Of a DNA stretch of 64,000 nt, positions 47,501 through 57,597 are shown one piece after another (the first letter of the stretch is position 1; each line of letters begins with the position of its first letter). The stretch comes from Apostichopus japonicus (Eukaryota; Echinodermata; Holothuroidea; Aspidochirotida; Stichopodidae): NCBI RefSeq assembly GCF_037975245.1, contig NC_092569.1, forward strand, positions 24,103,168-24,167,167, read 5' to 3'. The notes beneath the pieces were generated by a model that worked only from the letters and a program-made list of their open reading frames with translations, was not told where the DNA came from and ran no database searches. The translations under genes were made by a program, and so were the position numbers.

Positions 47501-50500
47501 GAGTTATATACCATATGCTACAACTTATAGCTCGACGGAGTTAGATACAATATGCTACCACTTATAGCTCCGCAGAATTATAAACAATATCCTAACTTCC
47601 TGCTTGGCGGAGTTATTTACATGTGTGATTGCTATTAGCCCATATCTATTACATTTGCCTTCCGCACTGCAATTGGGATAGATGCAACCTTTTATAAGAG
47701 ACATAATTAAGCCTGCTATAACATGACATGTAGTAAAATCTTCAACTACTCTTCAAATTTTTAATACTTATTAAATACTTAAGCGAACAATAAAAACAAA
47801 TTGATTAAAAAAACAGTATTTAATAGTAAGTCCTGAAATATGCTGCCTAAATAATTCTTTATCGTACCAGTTCAGGATGCCCAGTATCTCAGTGAGTTCC
47901 GCAAAATGCTTCTTTTCTACCATTCTGTCTGCTTCGTCAATGACCAAACATTTGATGCTGGAGAGGGTCAGGAGATGGGGTTCCTCCTACCAAGAAACAA
48001 AGATTCATTATTCTTTATGCAACACTATGCAATAGAATAATCATATACAGAAAGCGACATGCACGGAAGAATTTTTTTCTAGTATGACATCCCAAAATGG
48101 ACAAATCCCCCCCCCCCCCACCAGTTACACCATCCCTTCTCCAACCATGTTGATATGTACTATAGTATTGACAATTAATGATACTGTATATGTGACACAA
48201 ACATAATGATAAAGCTTACCAGTTTGATATACATTATTAACATTAAAATCTAAATATGATGAAGTTTACCCATAAAACCACCAACTGACTTACTGTACCT
48301 GTCTGTCTTAGAAACACAAGAATTTAAAGGGGCATCTATAAACCAAAATCAAATAATACATAGTTACATAGGGGAGATACTCTACACCCACCTGTTGATA
48401 AAGCTCCCAAATAATACATAGTTACATAGGGGAGATACTCTACACCCACCTGTTGATAAAGCTCCCATATAATACACAAAGGAGAGATACTCTTCACCCA
48501 CCTGTTGATAAGGCTCCCATATAATACATAGTTACAAAGGGGAGATACTCTACACCCACCTGTTGATAAAGCTCCCATATAATGCAGTGTTACATAGGGG
48601 AGAAACTCTACACCCACCTGTTGATAAGGCTCCCATATAATACATAGTTACATAGGGGAGATACTCTTCACCCACCTGTTGATAAAGCTCCCATATTCTT
48701 CCCGGAGTTCCCACCACAATCTCTGGCTTTCTCTTCAAGATTCTTGATTGCTTCTCCAAGGACATGCCTCCAACCACCACAGCAACCTAGAACGGAAAAG
48801 CAAGGTCAAGATAATTATAAAGCAACAAATGGCAAGATATTTAAAAAACAAAACAAAAGCAATGACCAGCTTCCCGAGCACTGTCAATACCATGTTTTAA
48901 AATCTGAAAATATTGTTTCAAGATCTCAAATATTCTATGGACAGGGATTGGCTTGACTTTCCTATTAAACATTTTTTCACCTCTTCATTTCCTCCTCAAA
49001 AATTTAAGGTATAAAAAGGTTTCTTGTCCTCCATATTCTAAGAAATTTTCAACATTCCAAAAAGAGTCAAACCCCCCACACCCCACTCCCCCCTTTCAGT
49101 AGGATGATCAAATGTTGCCGGTCAGCTTGTCACCGAGCAGCTACTTCTACGATGAGCTGAATCATTTGAAATAAACATGTTTTTAACATGTTTTTAATTT
49201 GTTTAATTTCACAAACCTGAACATCGGTATACTTTGCAGCAGCCATGATATGATTCTTAATTTGAACTGCCAATTCTCTGGTCGGTGTCAGTATGAGAGC
49301 CATCAGGCCGCTACTAGTGTCCTGTCCGGCACTCAAAGCATCATCGGGATTAGAATTATCGCCTGATACAACCCTCTCCACTTCTGCATCATTTTTCACA
49401 TCAGCTTTCTTGTTGGTTTTCACTGCAGCAGCACCAGAATCAGGCATCTCGACAGATTCTCCTTCGTTAAGGCTCTGGTTTGCATCTAAACCGAGAGAAA
49501 TCTCTGCATCGCACGCCTTGGATTTTTTTGACTGGTCGGCTATTGTTCCGTCTGTCCGTTTGTCTATGAGTTTGTCGGACCCTTCGGTCGAGGGTTTCGC
49601 GACTTTACCGCTGTAACCCTTCCCTCTTCTTGCCAAATACATTTCTAAAAGAGGAATGCCGAATGCTAGTGTCTTTCCACTGCCCTGTGTATGACAGCAA
49701 AAGATGGAAACGAATAGAAATAAAATAACTACACAAGATACTGAAAATGAATTATCAATATTGGCTAATCAACAGTACTCTACACTGTACACATTTAAAA
49801 ATACCTTTTTTGCAATTTTCTTAATTGCAGCACTATTTTCGGAAGAGTTTGCACGGCATGGTGACCACTTCGAGTAGATATAAACAGAGGGCTCTATAAA
49901 ATTATACATTTTACGGTCGGGTAGATGTACAGTGTTGGATAACACAATCAGAACGGTGAAGTCATATCGGGAAACAGTTTTTAATAAAGGTTAGCAGTGT
50001 GCATATGCTTGGCTAGTACACTAGTACAGTGCAGTAGAGGCAGACCTGTACGAGATGTAACCAAGGGGGGGGGGTGGTGGTGGGGGGGGGACAGTCATTG
50101 TGTCATTTCTCTTAAATAAATCCTAGAACTAATATATCCATGTAAGGAATGTAACAAAGCCTGGAACAGCTCTTTAACCAATTCATACATAATTAAGGGA
50201 AATTTAATATCGCCGACAACTCACAGTTTCGGCTCCACCCACGACATCGTTTCTCTCTTCTATGGCTGCTGTTAGGCATTCAGCTTGTATTGGGGTTGGT
50301 TTGGTGAAGCCCAGGTCCTTAAGAGCCTTCAAAACAAGGTCAGGCACTGGGAGGTCATCCCATGCGGACATATTTACTGTATAGGAAAAAAAAGCGGAAA
50401 CATTGAACAAGATGCTAGGAGAAGAATTCAAGTCAAGGATTACCAGCAAAGTCCTCAAGCTGACCAGAAAGGAACAATTTACTCCACCCTAATGGCTTGT

Positions 50501-53500
50501 TACACATCTCCAACTTTACAATACACATTTTGTCATAACAGACATTTAACAAAAGGTCCTTGCCTTGTTTTGTTGATTACCTGAAAATTAAATCAGCATT
50601 AAATCAGCATTTCAAAACAGAAAGGAAACACAAGATTGTTTCTATATAAATAACCTTCTTTCGGTAGAAGCAAAGACCATACAAACTTGCTTGGCAGGAA
50701 CTTTTGGAAAAACAATTTGTTACATATATATTCAAGTATCCTGTATGTACAGTAAAATGGTAATTTGGTAACACCAGTCCACTGAGGTGTCCAGTATTCA
50801 AAATGGTATCACAAAAATTGTGGACAATTGCTGCTAAACTTAAGTATCATGAATGCAGCATTAACAGTGAGTCCAAATATTTGCTTCTGCATATCTGTCT
50901 TCTAACTCCAGTCGGTCAACTGGGTACCGGTTCATTACAAACTACGCATCCAACTGAAGAACAAGCTAGGCATCTACTATGAGCATACATAAGCCTAAAG
51001 TTACTATGTTTAAGCAATGCAGGCCTTCAGTCATGTACACATTTATAAACTTTCAATAACGGTGCATTTTAAACCTGTGAAATCATTTACTCTGCGGTAA
51101 CATTAACTACTTTTATCCTAAACTGCTTTTTCAAAAGAAACCAAATACAATGATTTCTTCCAATGAATAGTGGTGATACCCATTGTGTAATTATGGACCA
51201 ATCACATGTAGCTTGATTCTTTCCATCATGGAAAAGATCAGTTCAACTTCTTTGGGGACTGTTCCACTAATTTCAACATAGGGATGGTCGAAGTACTAAT
51301 GCCCAAGAGTACAAAGGTCAAGATTTGCTAGTGTGCTAGCATGCAATGCAGGTAGAGATAGCTTAGACTGCACATTACAGCACACTTTACATATATGAAA
51401 AGGTAAGCAAACTTAGTTGATGAAAACTTTCTCAGGCGGGTATAGTTAACAAACTTGCACAAAAGTTTACACTAAAACACAAATCAATTATCAAAGGGAA
51501 TATCACCAAAATGGTGAAATAACGGACGAATTACAGATGAATTTTTTTGCTTCCCTTTCGTTACCTTTGAATGAAAGAGAAAGAAATGGCCAACGCTGTT
51601 AGTGATGTTTTGGTCATTTGGTGAAGAATTAAAAGGAGAAATTACTTACCCGGTTCTTCCTTCTTTTCAGCCATTTTCCTCTCTTTCCTTTTCTGTATAA
51701 TTTCTTTGTAAATTTCACGTCCAGATTTGCGCCTTCTGGTGGCGGTTGATTGTTTATGAGACTTTCCGAGACTCAAAGCTACACGCTTTCGTTTCTTCTT
51801 TGGGGGTTGCTCATTCACGAGCTTCCGCTTCTTTTCCTTCTTCTGCTTCTCACATTTCTTAGCATCACCATACAGCTGAAAGGAAGAGAGATTAACGCAG
51901 TTACAGTAGTTATCATAAAGTAGTTTTATATGAGTGAAGGAAGTGTTGACGTGGTAGTGTATAGCGTTGCGCGGGATCCCGGTAGTCAAGTGAATCCCGG
52001 TATCCCGATCCCGGTATTGACTAGTCTTGATCACAGTGCAATGTGTAACTACTATTGGTATTGGGAAAACAACCAGTATTACAATCGTTTCGGTATCATT
52101 CCCGGAAATCCTGGACATAATAACAATATCTACGTGTTACTGAAATAAAGAAAAGAAAATATGTTTATTTCTGGTTTCTGTGTTCTTAGTTTGAATAATA
52201 TCTGATCAATTTACGTACTGGCCTAGACCTATATTAACGAATCCACTTTTCACGTAGTATTTTGGACCTAGGCTACACCAAATATTGAACGTTACTTGGG
52301 CTCAGCATGTTACAGGACCTCAAAGTTATTCTGAAATTTTTGTTATTTATTCTTCCTTCGAACGATGATTGTGAAGGTTCCCATGTACAAAATCTTACCC
52401 TTATGCATTTCACCTCATTTTGTCATAATCATTATAACGATTTAATAAATTTTGAGCCGAAACCACAGGGAGTATATCCAGTTTAAACCCAACTTCGCAC
52501 GGGACTGTATATTATCATAGCCTAGGGTGCAGTACTGGTACACACAGTGCAGTGTGGTACTTGAGATTTGATGCTGTAATGAAATGGATTCATTTATTAA
52601 TGCAGGGGGTCCCACAATGTCATTTATAGTTATCTTTCACTACTTTTTAATTTTTAAGAACTTTTTTACGAACAATTGATATTGTACGTATTGAAAGTAT
52701 ATTTTCTGGAGTAAACAACAGCCGATTAACGATATAAATAAATTTGTACTATTCTTTTGTATGTAGTTTATAATCCCGTATTTACGTAGCCCCTATGTTA
52801 CATTCTTATTGTCTGAAGTTACAAACATGTGGTGACTTGTTGATAGTTAAAAACTTTTGAACTTGAAGGGGTTGCCCTATTCTAATATCATGGAATAGCG
52901 GGGAACTCCCAGTTCTGTTTGGGTACGGATAACAAGTTTAATCCATGTGCGAACATGTTTATCTATTATCGTATGTCGAGTATGAATGAAGGATGGTGTG
53001 GGTTGCTTTTTTCCAAGGTTTGTGCTTTTCTTTTTGGAAGTGTATATTAAAAATCAAAGGCCCTTATATAGCGTGTTATATTATTTTTAACTTTTTTTAT
53101 AACCGTGCGTGTAAGAGTATGTACATAGCCTAGGCCATGCATGACATTGACAGTCTCGTAACTAAGTGCTTTGAACCATAGATGAAAGTTGAGGAAAATC
53201 CTGGTTGTAGTAAAGATACCAGGATTCATGTTGCAACACTACTGGTTGTGTGAAATCCGACTACCACACAACGCTAGTAGTTTATGCTCTACTTAGGCTT
53301 ACTTAAGATTACTTAGTAAGTTAGTGTTATTCCAAGAAGAGATCACTACACAATTAATGTCACTGGAATCCCTAACATTTGCCAACCTTTCAGCAATGAT
53401 GAACTCGACGCCAACCTATTATCAAATGGTATAGTCCAAAATCAGACAGACCGACAAGAAGCAGGACTTGATCTGAAATTACTACTAGTACTCTCAAGAG

Positions 53501-54215
53501 GAGAGAAAATACTCTGCTCCATGTCTGACACCAAAGAAATATTTTACTACGGCCTATTATTACACTAGGACTCGGAGTAGGAAGGAATACTCCATGTCAC
53601 ATGGTTTAAAGTTGTTCTTACCACCCGACTACAACATTCAGTAGACAAATACAAAATACCCCTAGCCCTCTCTTTCGAACTCTTTGTGGAATACCAGCCG
53701 CTGATGATTGGGAGTGATTCTGCTCAATTGCAGAATACCCGGCAACACTCGAATCTCACAGATTATAAATGTGACTAGAAAACCCTATAATAACGTAGTG
53801 CCGTTGCTGACTTGAGGGGTATCCTGCAATTGCTCCCTTGATCCAAATTAGGAGTAAGGTAATGTTACACGTACAGTATAGCTGTACGAGTAGCGCCACA
53901 CTACACTTAACTAGCTACAGTATGCTGTAACTAGTTTCTGCATGTGGGCCTAACCATACTAACGAGTAACGTTAGGTGTAACCTAATATAGCATAGGCCT
54001 AACGTTACAGGCTACTACACATGGGAAAACTTGCATCGTTGTACCTTACTGACATCGAAGTTCGTCAGTTCCTCAAGCCCAGAAAAACCTGAAAAATCTC
54101 CATCAATGAATATATTTGGATCAACTTCAACTTTCTTCCATTCTCCAACTTCATCAAAATTGATGACTTTCCCCTTTCTCTTCTTTGCACGTTTGACCTC
54201 TGTGGAGGCAGCCAT
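38567..54215 (-). CDS. DDX24: DDX24-like DEAD-box RNA helicase (fourteen exons, about 783 aa)
   Basis: Exons in transcript order: 54215-54045, 51875-51650, 50376-50225, 49684-49217, 48786-48676, 47986-47868, 47068-46950, 46379-46261, 45644-45475, 44473-44362, 43727-43610, 42674-42502, 41528-41453, 38784-38567. Borders are GT-AG and all phases join. The N-terminus has [14 protein letters not shown], typical of DDX24. A Lys-rich nuclear segment follows, then the Q motif GFTKPTPIQ and motif I AETGSGKT (about 181-188, split by intron 3). Other motifs: Ia PTRELA (317-322), Ib TPGR (366-369), DEAD (393-396), SAT (429-431), [10 protein letters not shown] (563-572) and HRSGRTAR (593-600). All catalytic motifs are intact. 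A charged insert of about 110 residues between motifs I and Ia is also a DDX24 trait. Human DDX24 is 859 residues. Known role: nucleolar helicase for 60S assembly (yeast Mak5). The exon 12 acceptor (CCGCCAG) has a weak pyrimidine tract and is chosen by phase and homology. Confidence 0.93.
39606..40330. repeat. 18-bp minisatellite, about 30 units, with duplicated flanks (DDX24 intron 13)
   Basis: Units of TGTAGCACAATACACCTC fill about 39712-40258. Both ends carry the same different repeat, ATAATACAGGTGTACACA (about 39606-39700 and 40255-40310), followed by CAATACAGTTGTAGCACAATACACC. The border itself is therefore duplicated. The 18-base unit is a multiple of three and lacks stops in several frames, which produces frames of up to 244 codons on both strands. 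These are not genes. Confidence 0.9.
40628..40890 (+). mobile_element. Candidate hAT-like element (DDX24 intron 13)
   Basis: Begins CAGGGGTGGATCAAGGATTTG, close to the CAGTGATGGATCAAGGATTT at 5553, and ends near a C-run and GGAATCGTGCCTG at 40890. Flanking 8-mers (GGTAATAT, TACATCTT) do not match, so the right border is uncertain. Confidence 0.4.
41560..41815. repeat. 24-bp tandem repeat, about ten units (DDX24 intron 12)
   Basis: Unit CTATGCATGAATCAGGATCA plus ATGA, with variants GCATCATGATC and TGTCTATG. The repeats sit 30 bp upstream (in transcript order, downstream) of exon 13. Confidence 0.85.
41849..42312. repeat. About 230-bp tandem duplication (DDX24 intron 12)
   Basis: Two units, 41849-42081 and 42083-42312. 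They share AAGTGAAGT(T/C)TTAACAACT, ATTTCTACACC, GAGATGT(A/C)TATTACTCTGGT and CAAATTATGGATTT-like phrases. Diverged, so older than the exact arrays nearby. Confidence 0.7.
43106..43225 (+). mobile_element. tRNA-derived SINE-like fragment (DDX24 intron 11)
   Basis: Contains an A-box-like TAGTGGTTAGGGTG (43114-43127) and a B-box GGTTCAAATCC (43152-43162) at tRNA spacing. The anticodon region, GCATAAAAAAAGGG, forms no proper stem, and the acceptor ends do not pair, so this is not a working tRNA. A tail of short (ATAG)n units follows at 43204-43222. This is the plan of a SINE with a tRNA head, short body and microsatellite tail. Confidence 0.6.
44479..44712. repeat. (AAAC/AAAT)n-rich low-complexity tract (DDX24 intron 9)
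   Basis: About 230 bases of mixed AAAC, AAAT, AATC and GATA units directly behind the exon 10 acceptor. As read in the transcript it is a T-rich stretch that supplies the polypyrimidine context for exon 10. Confidence 0.75.
47120..47618. repeat. About 38-bp tandem repeat with CTCCGCGGAG palindromes (DDX24 intron 6)
   Basis: Roughly a dozen degenerate units of ACAATATGCTACAACTTATA followed by GCTC(C/G)GCGGAGTTATAT. Several units hold the self-complementary CTCCGCGGAG inside TATAGCTCCGCGGAGTTATA, which can form a small hairpin. Others have decayed to GCTCGGTGGAG or GCTCGTCAGAG. Confidence 0.85.
48350..48696 (-). repeat. 58-bp minisatellite that repeats the end of DDX24 exon 5 and its splice donor
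   Basis: Six tandem units, five of them intronic. The sixth overlaps the last 21 bases of exon 5 (48676-48696). On the minus strand each unit contains GGGAGCTTTATCAACAG joined to GTGGGTG, the coding end of exon 5 plus the 5' splice site. Copies of the donor lie at 48618, 48560, 48502, 48450 and 48392, all with the same CAG/GTGGGTG context; spacing is 58, 58, 58, 52 and 58. The true donor is set at 48676 because only this keeps the helicase frame with exon 6. Confidence 0.85.
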
Positions 54216-54348
54216 TTCTATTTTGTTTTCGATGCACGCTTTGACGGAACGCCGTTCTAGAACAATTCGACACCGCTTGCTGTGTATACTGTAATGTATA
54301 TACGTACGGGCAAACACGGACATGTCTTTCGTAAACTTCATTTCAGTT

Positions 54349-54701
54349 CAGTCTCGTAGGAAGGTACTTTTTTGAGTGGGGGGGGGGAGGGCTGAAGACT
54401 GATGGACGGCCTGGGGGAGGGGTCTAAGGGGAGGGAATTTGTTTTGCATTTCCAAGTGGCCTTAGACGCAATTTGGTGCAATATAGCACACTTCAACACC
54501 CACTCCATTTTGTAAATAATGCATTTTCACCTGGCCTTAGATGCAATTTGGTGCTCCAAATGAGATTTTTTTCTCATTTGGAAATGAAAAATGGATTTTC
54601 TGACTTGCGAAGCGGGGGGCGGAATGATACTTCCGCCCCCATATTTTTCACTGGGGGGGGGGAGGCTGGCGCCCCCTAGCCCCCCGGTTCCTACGCCCTT
54701 G
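54349..54701 (+). mobile_element. hAT-type MITE, family 1, left copy of composite
   Basis: A 353-bp copy starting CAGTCTCGTAGGAAGG (two changes from CAGTGGCGTAGGAAGG) and ending TTCCTACGCCCTTG. The internal order is the same as in the 1046 copy, with a short deletion in the G-rich GGTGTCCCC part. Left flank TTTCAGTT, right flank TATCCAGG: it has no target duplication of its own. Confidence 0.88.
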
Positions 54702-55849
54702 TATCCAGGCTCCTGCGGGTTAATTAGAACTTTAAGGTTGGCTAATACAGACAATAGCAATTTGAAGGAACGCATGAAGAGGAAAACAAGCAGCACACAA
54801 CTGCTTTAAACGAGTGATGGAAACTACTTAGGAAAGTAATGGGAGGTTGCCCCAGACCTGGCGAACCCACCCTACCGGGTTAGTATTTATATCCGCAAGG
54901 TAGGCCTATATATGTTTCTATATCATTTTTGCCATATAATCAGTGAAGTTCATGTGGCCAGATTAAATCAGATATAAAGCCAGATATGGGATTTCGGTAT
55001 ATGACGGCTCCAGGCCGGTACAGAGTGCGTTCCCCCTCCCCCATTTGTTCTACCACAATGTGTAAAACCTTCATATGCTGCGGGACACTGTGTGTCGAGG
55101 GAGGGGGGGGGGGCAAGCCTGATCGGTCCTTACATAGCCAAGAATAGTTATTTGAAATAAACGCATGCAGTAAGAATAAACTTAGAAAGAGCAAATTATA
55201 GGCAGGATCATGTAAGCGTTTACAAAACAATAAAAACCTGTAAGGAGAGGGAAGCGCACTTTACTGGCTGCCCAAGCCCTGACAATACTATGGCACGAGG
55301 ATTGTGCCCCCGGCGTTTTGGCTGACCCATTCCATAACAACTCCCTGATCTGAGCTTGTGTTGAACCTTGGAGCTATAGCTCCATGGTTGAACTGTGCGT
55401 AGTATGTACCTTGTAATATCGTACCGGTTATAACTTAACTTGGTCGTTTCAAACAACCGTTCATAAAATGAGTCCAATTTCCTCGCAAATGTACGATAGT
55501 GTCCAAAATGTCACAAAACTGGTACACAACAAATTAATTTCTTCTGTGGTTAGGCTGTAATACTTTTCAAAGGCCGAAAATATGTAAAAATATGGTGAAA
55601 ATATGAACAAGTTCTGTTGATTTCCTACTACCACGTAAATATTCATGAAATTTTAACGGAAATCAGCCAATTCATTCATATCATGGATTGAAAACTAAAA
55701 ATATCATCTGTTGTCAAGACAAAAACACTTTCTTTGTCAAAATGTCCTTTAGTTTGTCCACAAAATGTGAGAAAGAAAATTGTAAGACTAAAACGTTACT
55801 TGTGAGATTTGCTTTGTACAAATTGCGCTTACAATCTCGCTTTTAGCGT
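54702..55849. other. DNA inside the composite, upstream of histone H1
   Basis: No coding signal. It contains a palindrome, TTGGAGCTATAGCTCCATGG (55366-55385), whose half recurs at 13404-13435, and a 12-base G-run near 55102. Confidence 0.5.
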
Positions 55850-55994
55850 AGACCCAATCACAACGCAGGATTTGGTATATTCTCTGTCACGTCCGTCAAC
55901 TCAAATATAGATGGCGCAATACGCGATTATCTAGCAAATTTTGCGATTATCTGTCAACTTCTGAACATCAGAAACGTTACTTTACGTATTCAAT
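55850..55994 (+). promoter_or_regulatory. Probable histone H1 promoter and 5' UTR
   Basis: CCAATCA at 55854-55860, about 45 bases before an AAATATAGATGG TATA-like site at 55903-55914, which is about 85 bases before the ATG. This CCAAT-then-TATA spacing fits histone H1 promoters. I do not see a clear AAACACA box. The 5' UTR would be short and intronless. Confidence 0.5.
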
Positions 55995-56558
55995 ATGGCA
56001 ACCGAAACGAAGAAAGCAAAGAAGTCCAAGCCTACTGGCCCAACAACCCTCGATCTTGTCGTCAAGGCTATTGCAGCTCTGAATGATACAAAGGGATCGT
56101 CAGGAGTGGCCATCAAGAAGCAAATCAAAGCTACAGGTGTAGAGAGGAGCTCTGTCTTAGTGAACAAGGCCCTCAAAAGAGGCGTTGCAACTGGAGTCCT
56201 CAAGCAAGTTAAAGGTACTGGAGCCAGTGGTACTTTCAAGCTCGACACTGCAAAAGCTAAGAAAGCCGAGCAGGAAAAGGCCAAGAAGCAGAAGGCAATA
56301 CAGAGGAAGAAGGACTTGTTAGAAAAGCAGAAGAAGAAAAGGGCTGAGGCAAAGGCCAAGAAAGACGCCAAAAAGAAGGCTGCAAAAAAGGTCAAGAAAC
56401 CTGCAGCAAAGAAAGCAGTGAAGAAGAAGTCAGCAGCCAAGCCCAAGAAGGCGGTAAAGCCAAAGAAGCCAGCAGCTAAGAAGCCAACCAAAAAGGCTGC
56501 ACCAAAGAAGAAGGTTGTAAAGAAACCAGCCAAGAAGGTAGCACCCAAAAAGAAGTAG
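55995..56558 (+). CDS. Linker histone H1, intronless, 187 aa
   Basis: A single uninterrupted frame from ATG (context CAATATGG) to TAG. A short Lys-rich N-tail (1-14) is followed by a winged-helix globular domain at about 15-84, with TLDLVVKAIAALND, SSGVAIKKQIKATG and KRGVATGVLKQVKGTGASGT. The GTGASGTFKL ending is the H1/H5 signature. The C-tail (85-187) is almost pure Lys/Ala/Pro with AAKK and PKKA repeats, as expected for nucleosome-linker DNA binding. The product binds the DNA entry/exit of nucleosomes and compacts chromatin. Lack of introns and the stem-loop 54 bases after the stop mark it as a replication-dependent type. The gene stands alone here, without core histone genes, and inside a unit bounded by two MITEs. 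Opposite-strand frames over it are shadows. Confidence 0.95.
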   Translation: MATETKKAKKSKPTGPTTLDLVVKAIAALNDTKGSSGVAIKKQIKATGVERSSVLVNKALKRGVATGVLKQVKGTGASGTFKLDTAKAKKAEQEKAKKQKAIQRKKDLLEKQKKKRAEAKAKKDAKKKAAKKVKKPAAKKAVKKKSAAKPKKAVKPKKPAAKKPTKKAAPKKKVVKKPAKKVAPKKK

Positions 56559-56614
56559 GCCCTGTACCTAAATCTTACAAGGAACAACTTGGGACTACTT
56601 TGTTCAAATTCAAC

Positions 56615-56630
56615 GGCTCTTTTAAGGGCC
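56615..56630 (+). terminator. Histone mRNA 3' stem-loop
   Basis: GGCTCT-TTTA-AGGGCC: a 6-bp stem (one T-G wobble) and 4-base loop followed by ACCA, preceded by CAA. This matches the SLBP-binding stem-loop of replication-dependent histone mRNAs, which replaces the poly(A) tail. Confidence 0.9.
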
Positions 56631-56639
56631 ACCAAATAT

Positions 56640-56655
56640 ACCAGAAAGAGAAGCT
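56640..56655 (+). promoter_or_regulatory. Probable histone downstream element (U7 snRNA site)
   Basis: ACCAGAAAGAGAAGC, starting about 10 bases after the stem-loop. The purine-rich AGAAAGAG core fits the CAAGAAAGA-type element that pairs with U7 snRNA. Cleavage would be expected between it and the stem-loop. Confidence 0.7.
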
Positions 56656-56925
56656 TTTTTGCCTCCATAAACATGCATTTGTGTCTTGAGTCTTTTCTAC
56701 TATTTCCTTAAATTCGTGTTGTATACTGAACACAACAAAATATTCATTATAATAGCGTTCTGTAGGCCTAACAAAGTAACAGTAACAGTAAGAACTGTTA
56801 TGCTAGGTGGTGTAATTCTCGACTGTATTTCATGCAACAAGTTACATAGTACATCAGACATGTATTCTAGCATTCGTAGTACTTTTGAAGATGGGAGTTG
56901 AAGCTTTGGATTTCGAAAACAAGGA

Positions 56926-57048
56926 AGAAAAATTGTAAATTTCTTTCAGAGCAGATATATTGTTTTAACGAAATATAACAAATTTAATTTCAATAGCTTA
57001 TGTCTCAGAAATAAAAGAAGAAAAGGAATATGACTCAAACTAGATGAA
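56926..57048 (+). repeat. Duplicated 123-bp segment, copy 1 (inside composite)
   Basis: Runs from AGAAAAATTGTAAATTTC to CTCAAACTAGATGAA and is nearly identical to 58158-58282. It contains an AATAAA-like CAGAAATAAAAGAAG. Confidence 0.85.
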
Positions 57049-57204
57049 ACTAAAGCAACCACGGTTAAATCCAAGTCATCGGTCTTAGATCTGTGTACAT
57101 TCAATAAGATCAGACTGTTATATCTCTTTGTGACATTGTGCTTCTCAGATATAGTTCTTAAGAAGACGCTGTGTGGAGAACGATATTTCAGCCATCAGTT
57201 ATAT

Positions 57205-57205
57205 A

Positions 57206-57244
<39 letters not shown>

Positions 57245-57249
57245 CTATA

Positions 57250-57302
<53 letters not shown>

Positions 57303-57320
57303 CTATATGATATATATATG
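57205..57320. repeat. (TA)n microsatellite with TAGGCTATATGA spacers
   Basis: Three (TA)n runs separated by two identical TAGGCTATATGA spacers. Confidence 0.9.
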
Positions 57321-57597
57321 AATGAGTTTTGCAAGTTCTGAAAGTTCAAAGAGATATGGGATGCCATTTTAAAAATAGCATGTACAGACTTTATTTGCCA
57401 GTATAGGGCACGTACATTTACTATTTTGGAGAACCCCCCAGCTCGATCCTACCCCCTGAATATAATCAATAGGCTCCCCCAACCAAACCGACAGTTTCAG
57501 TCATTGAAAAAAATGCCAATTTCTATGGCAGTAAATTTACTGTGGCGGAAACTAGTTCTAAACCTAAAAAAGAAACAAAAACATATCCAGTGGCGTA

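Noticed and set aside
55982-56674. 230-codon minus-strand frame over histone H1
   Set aside because: A shadow of the Lys-rich H1 codons (AAG read as CTT), giving Phe/Leu-rich nonsense. H1 on the + strand has domain, promoter and stem-loop support.
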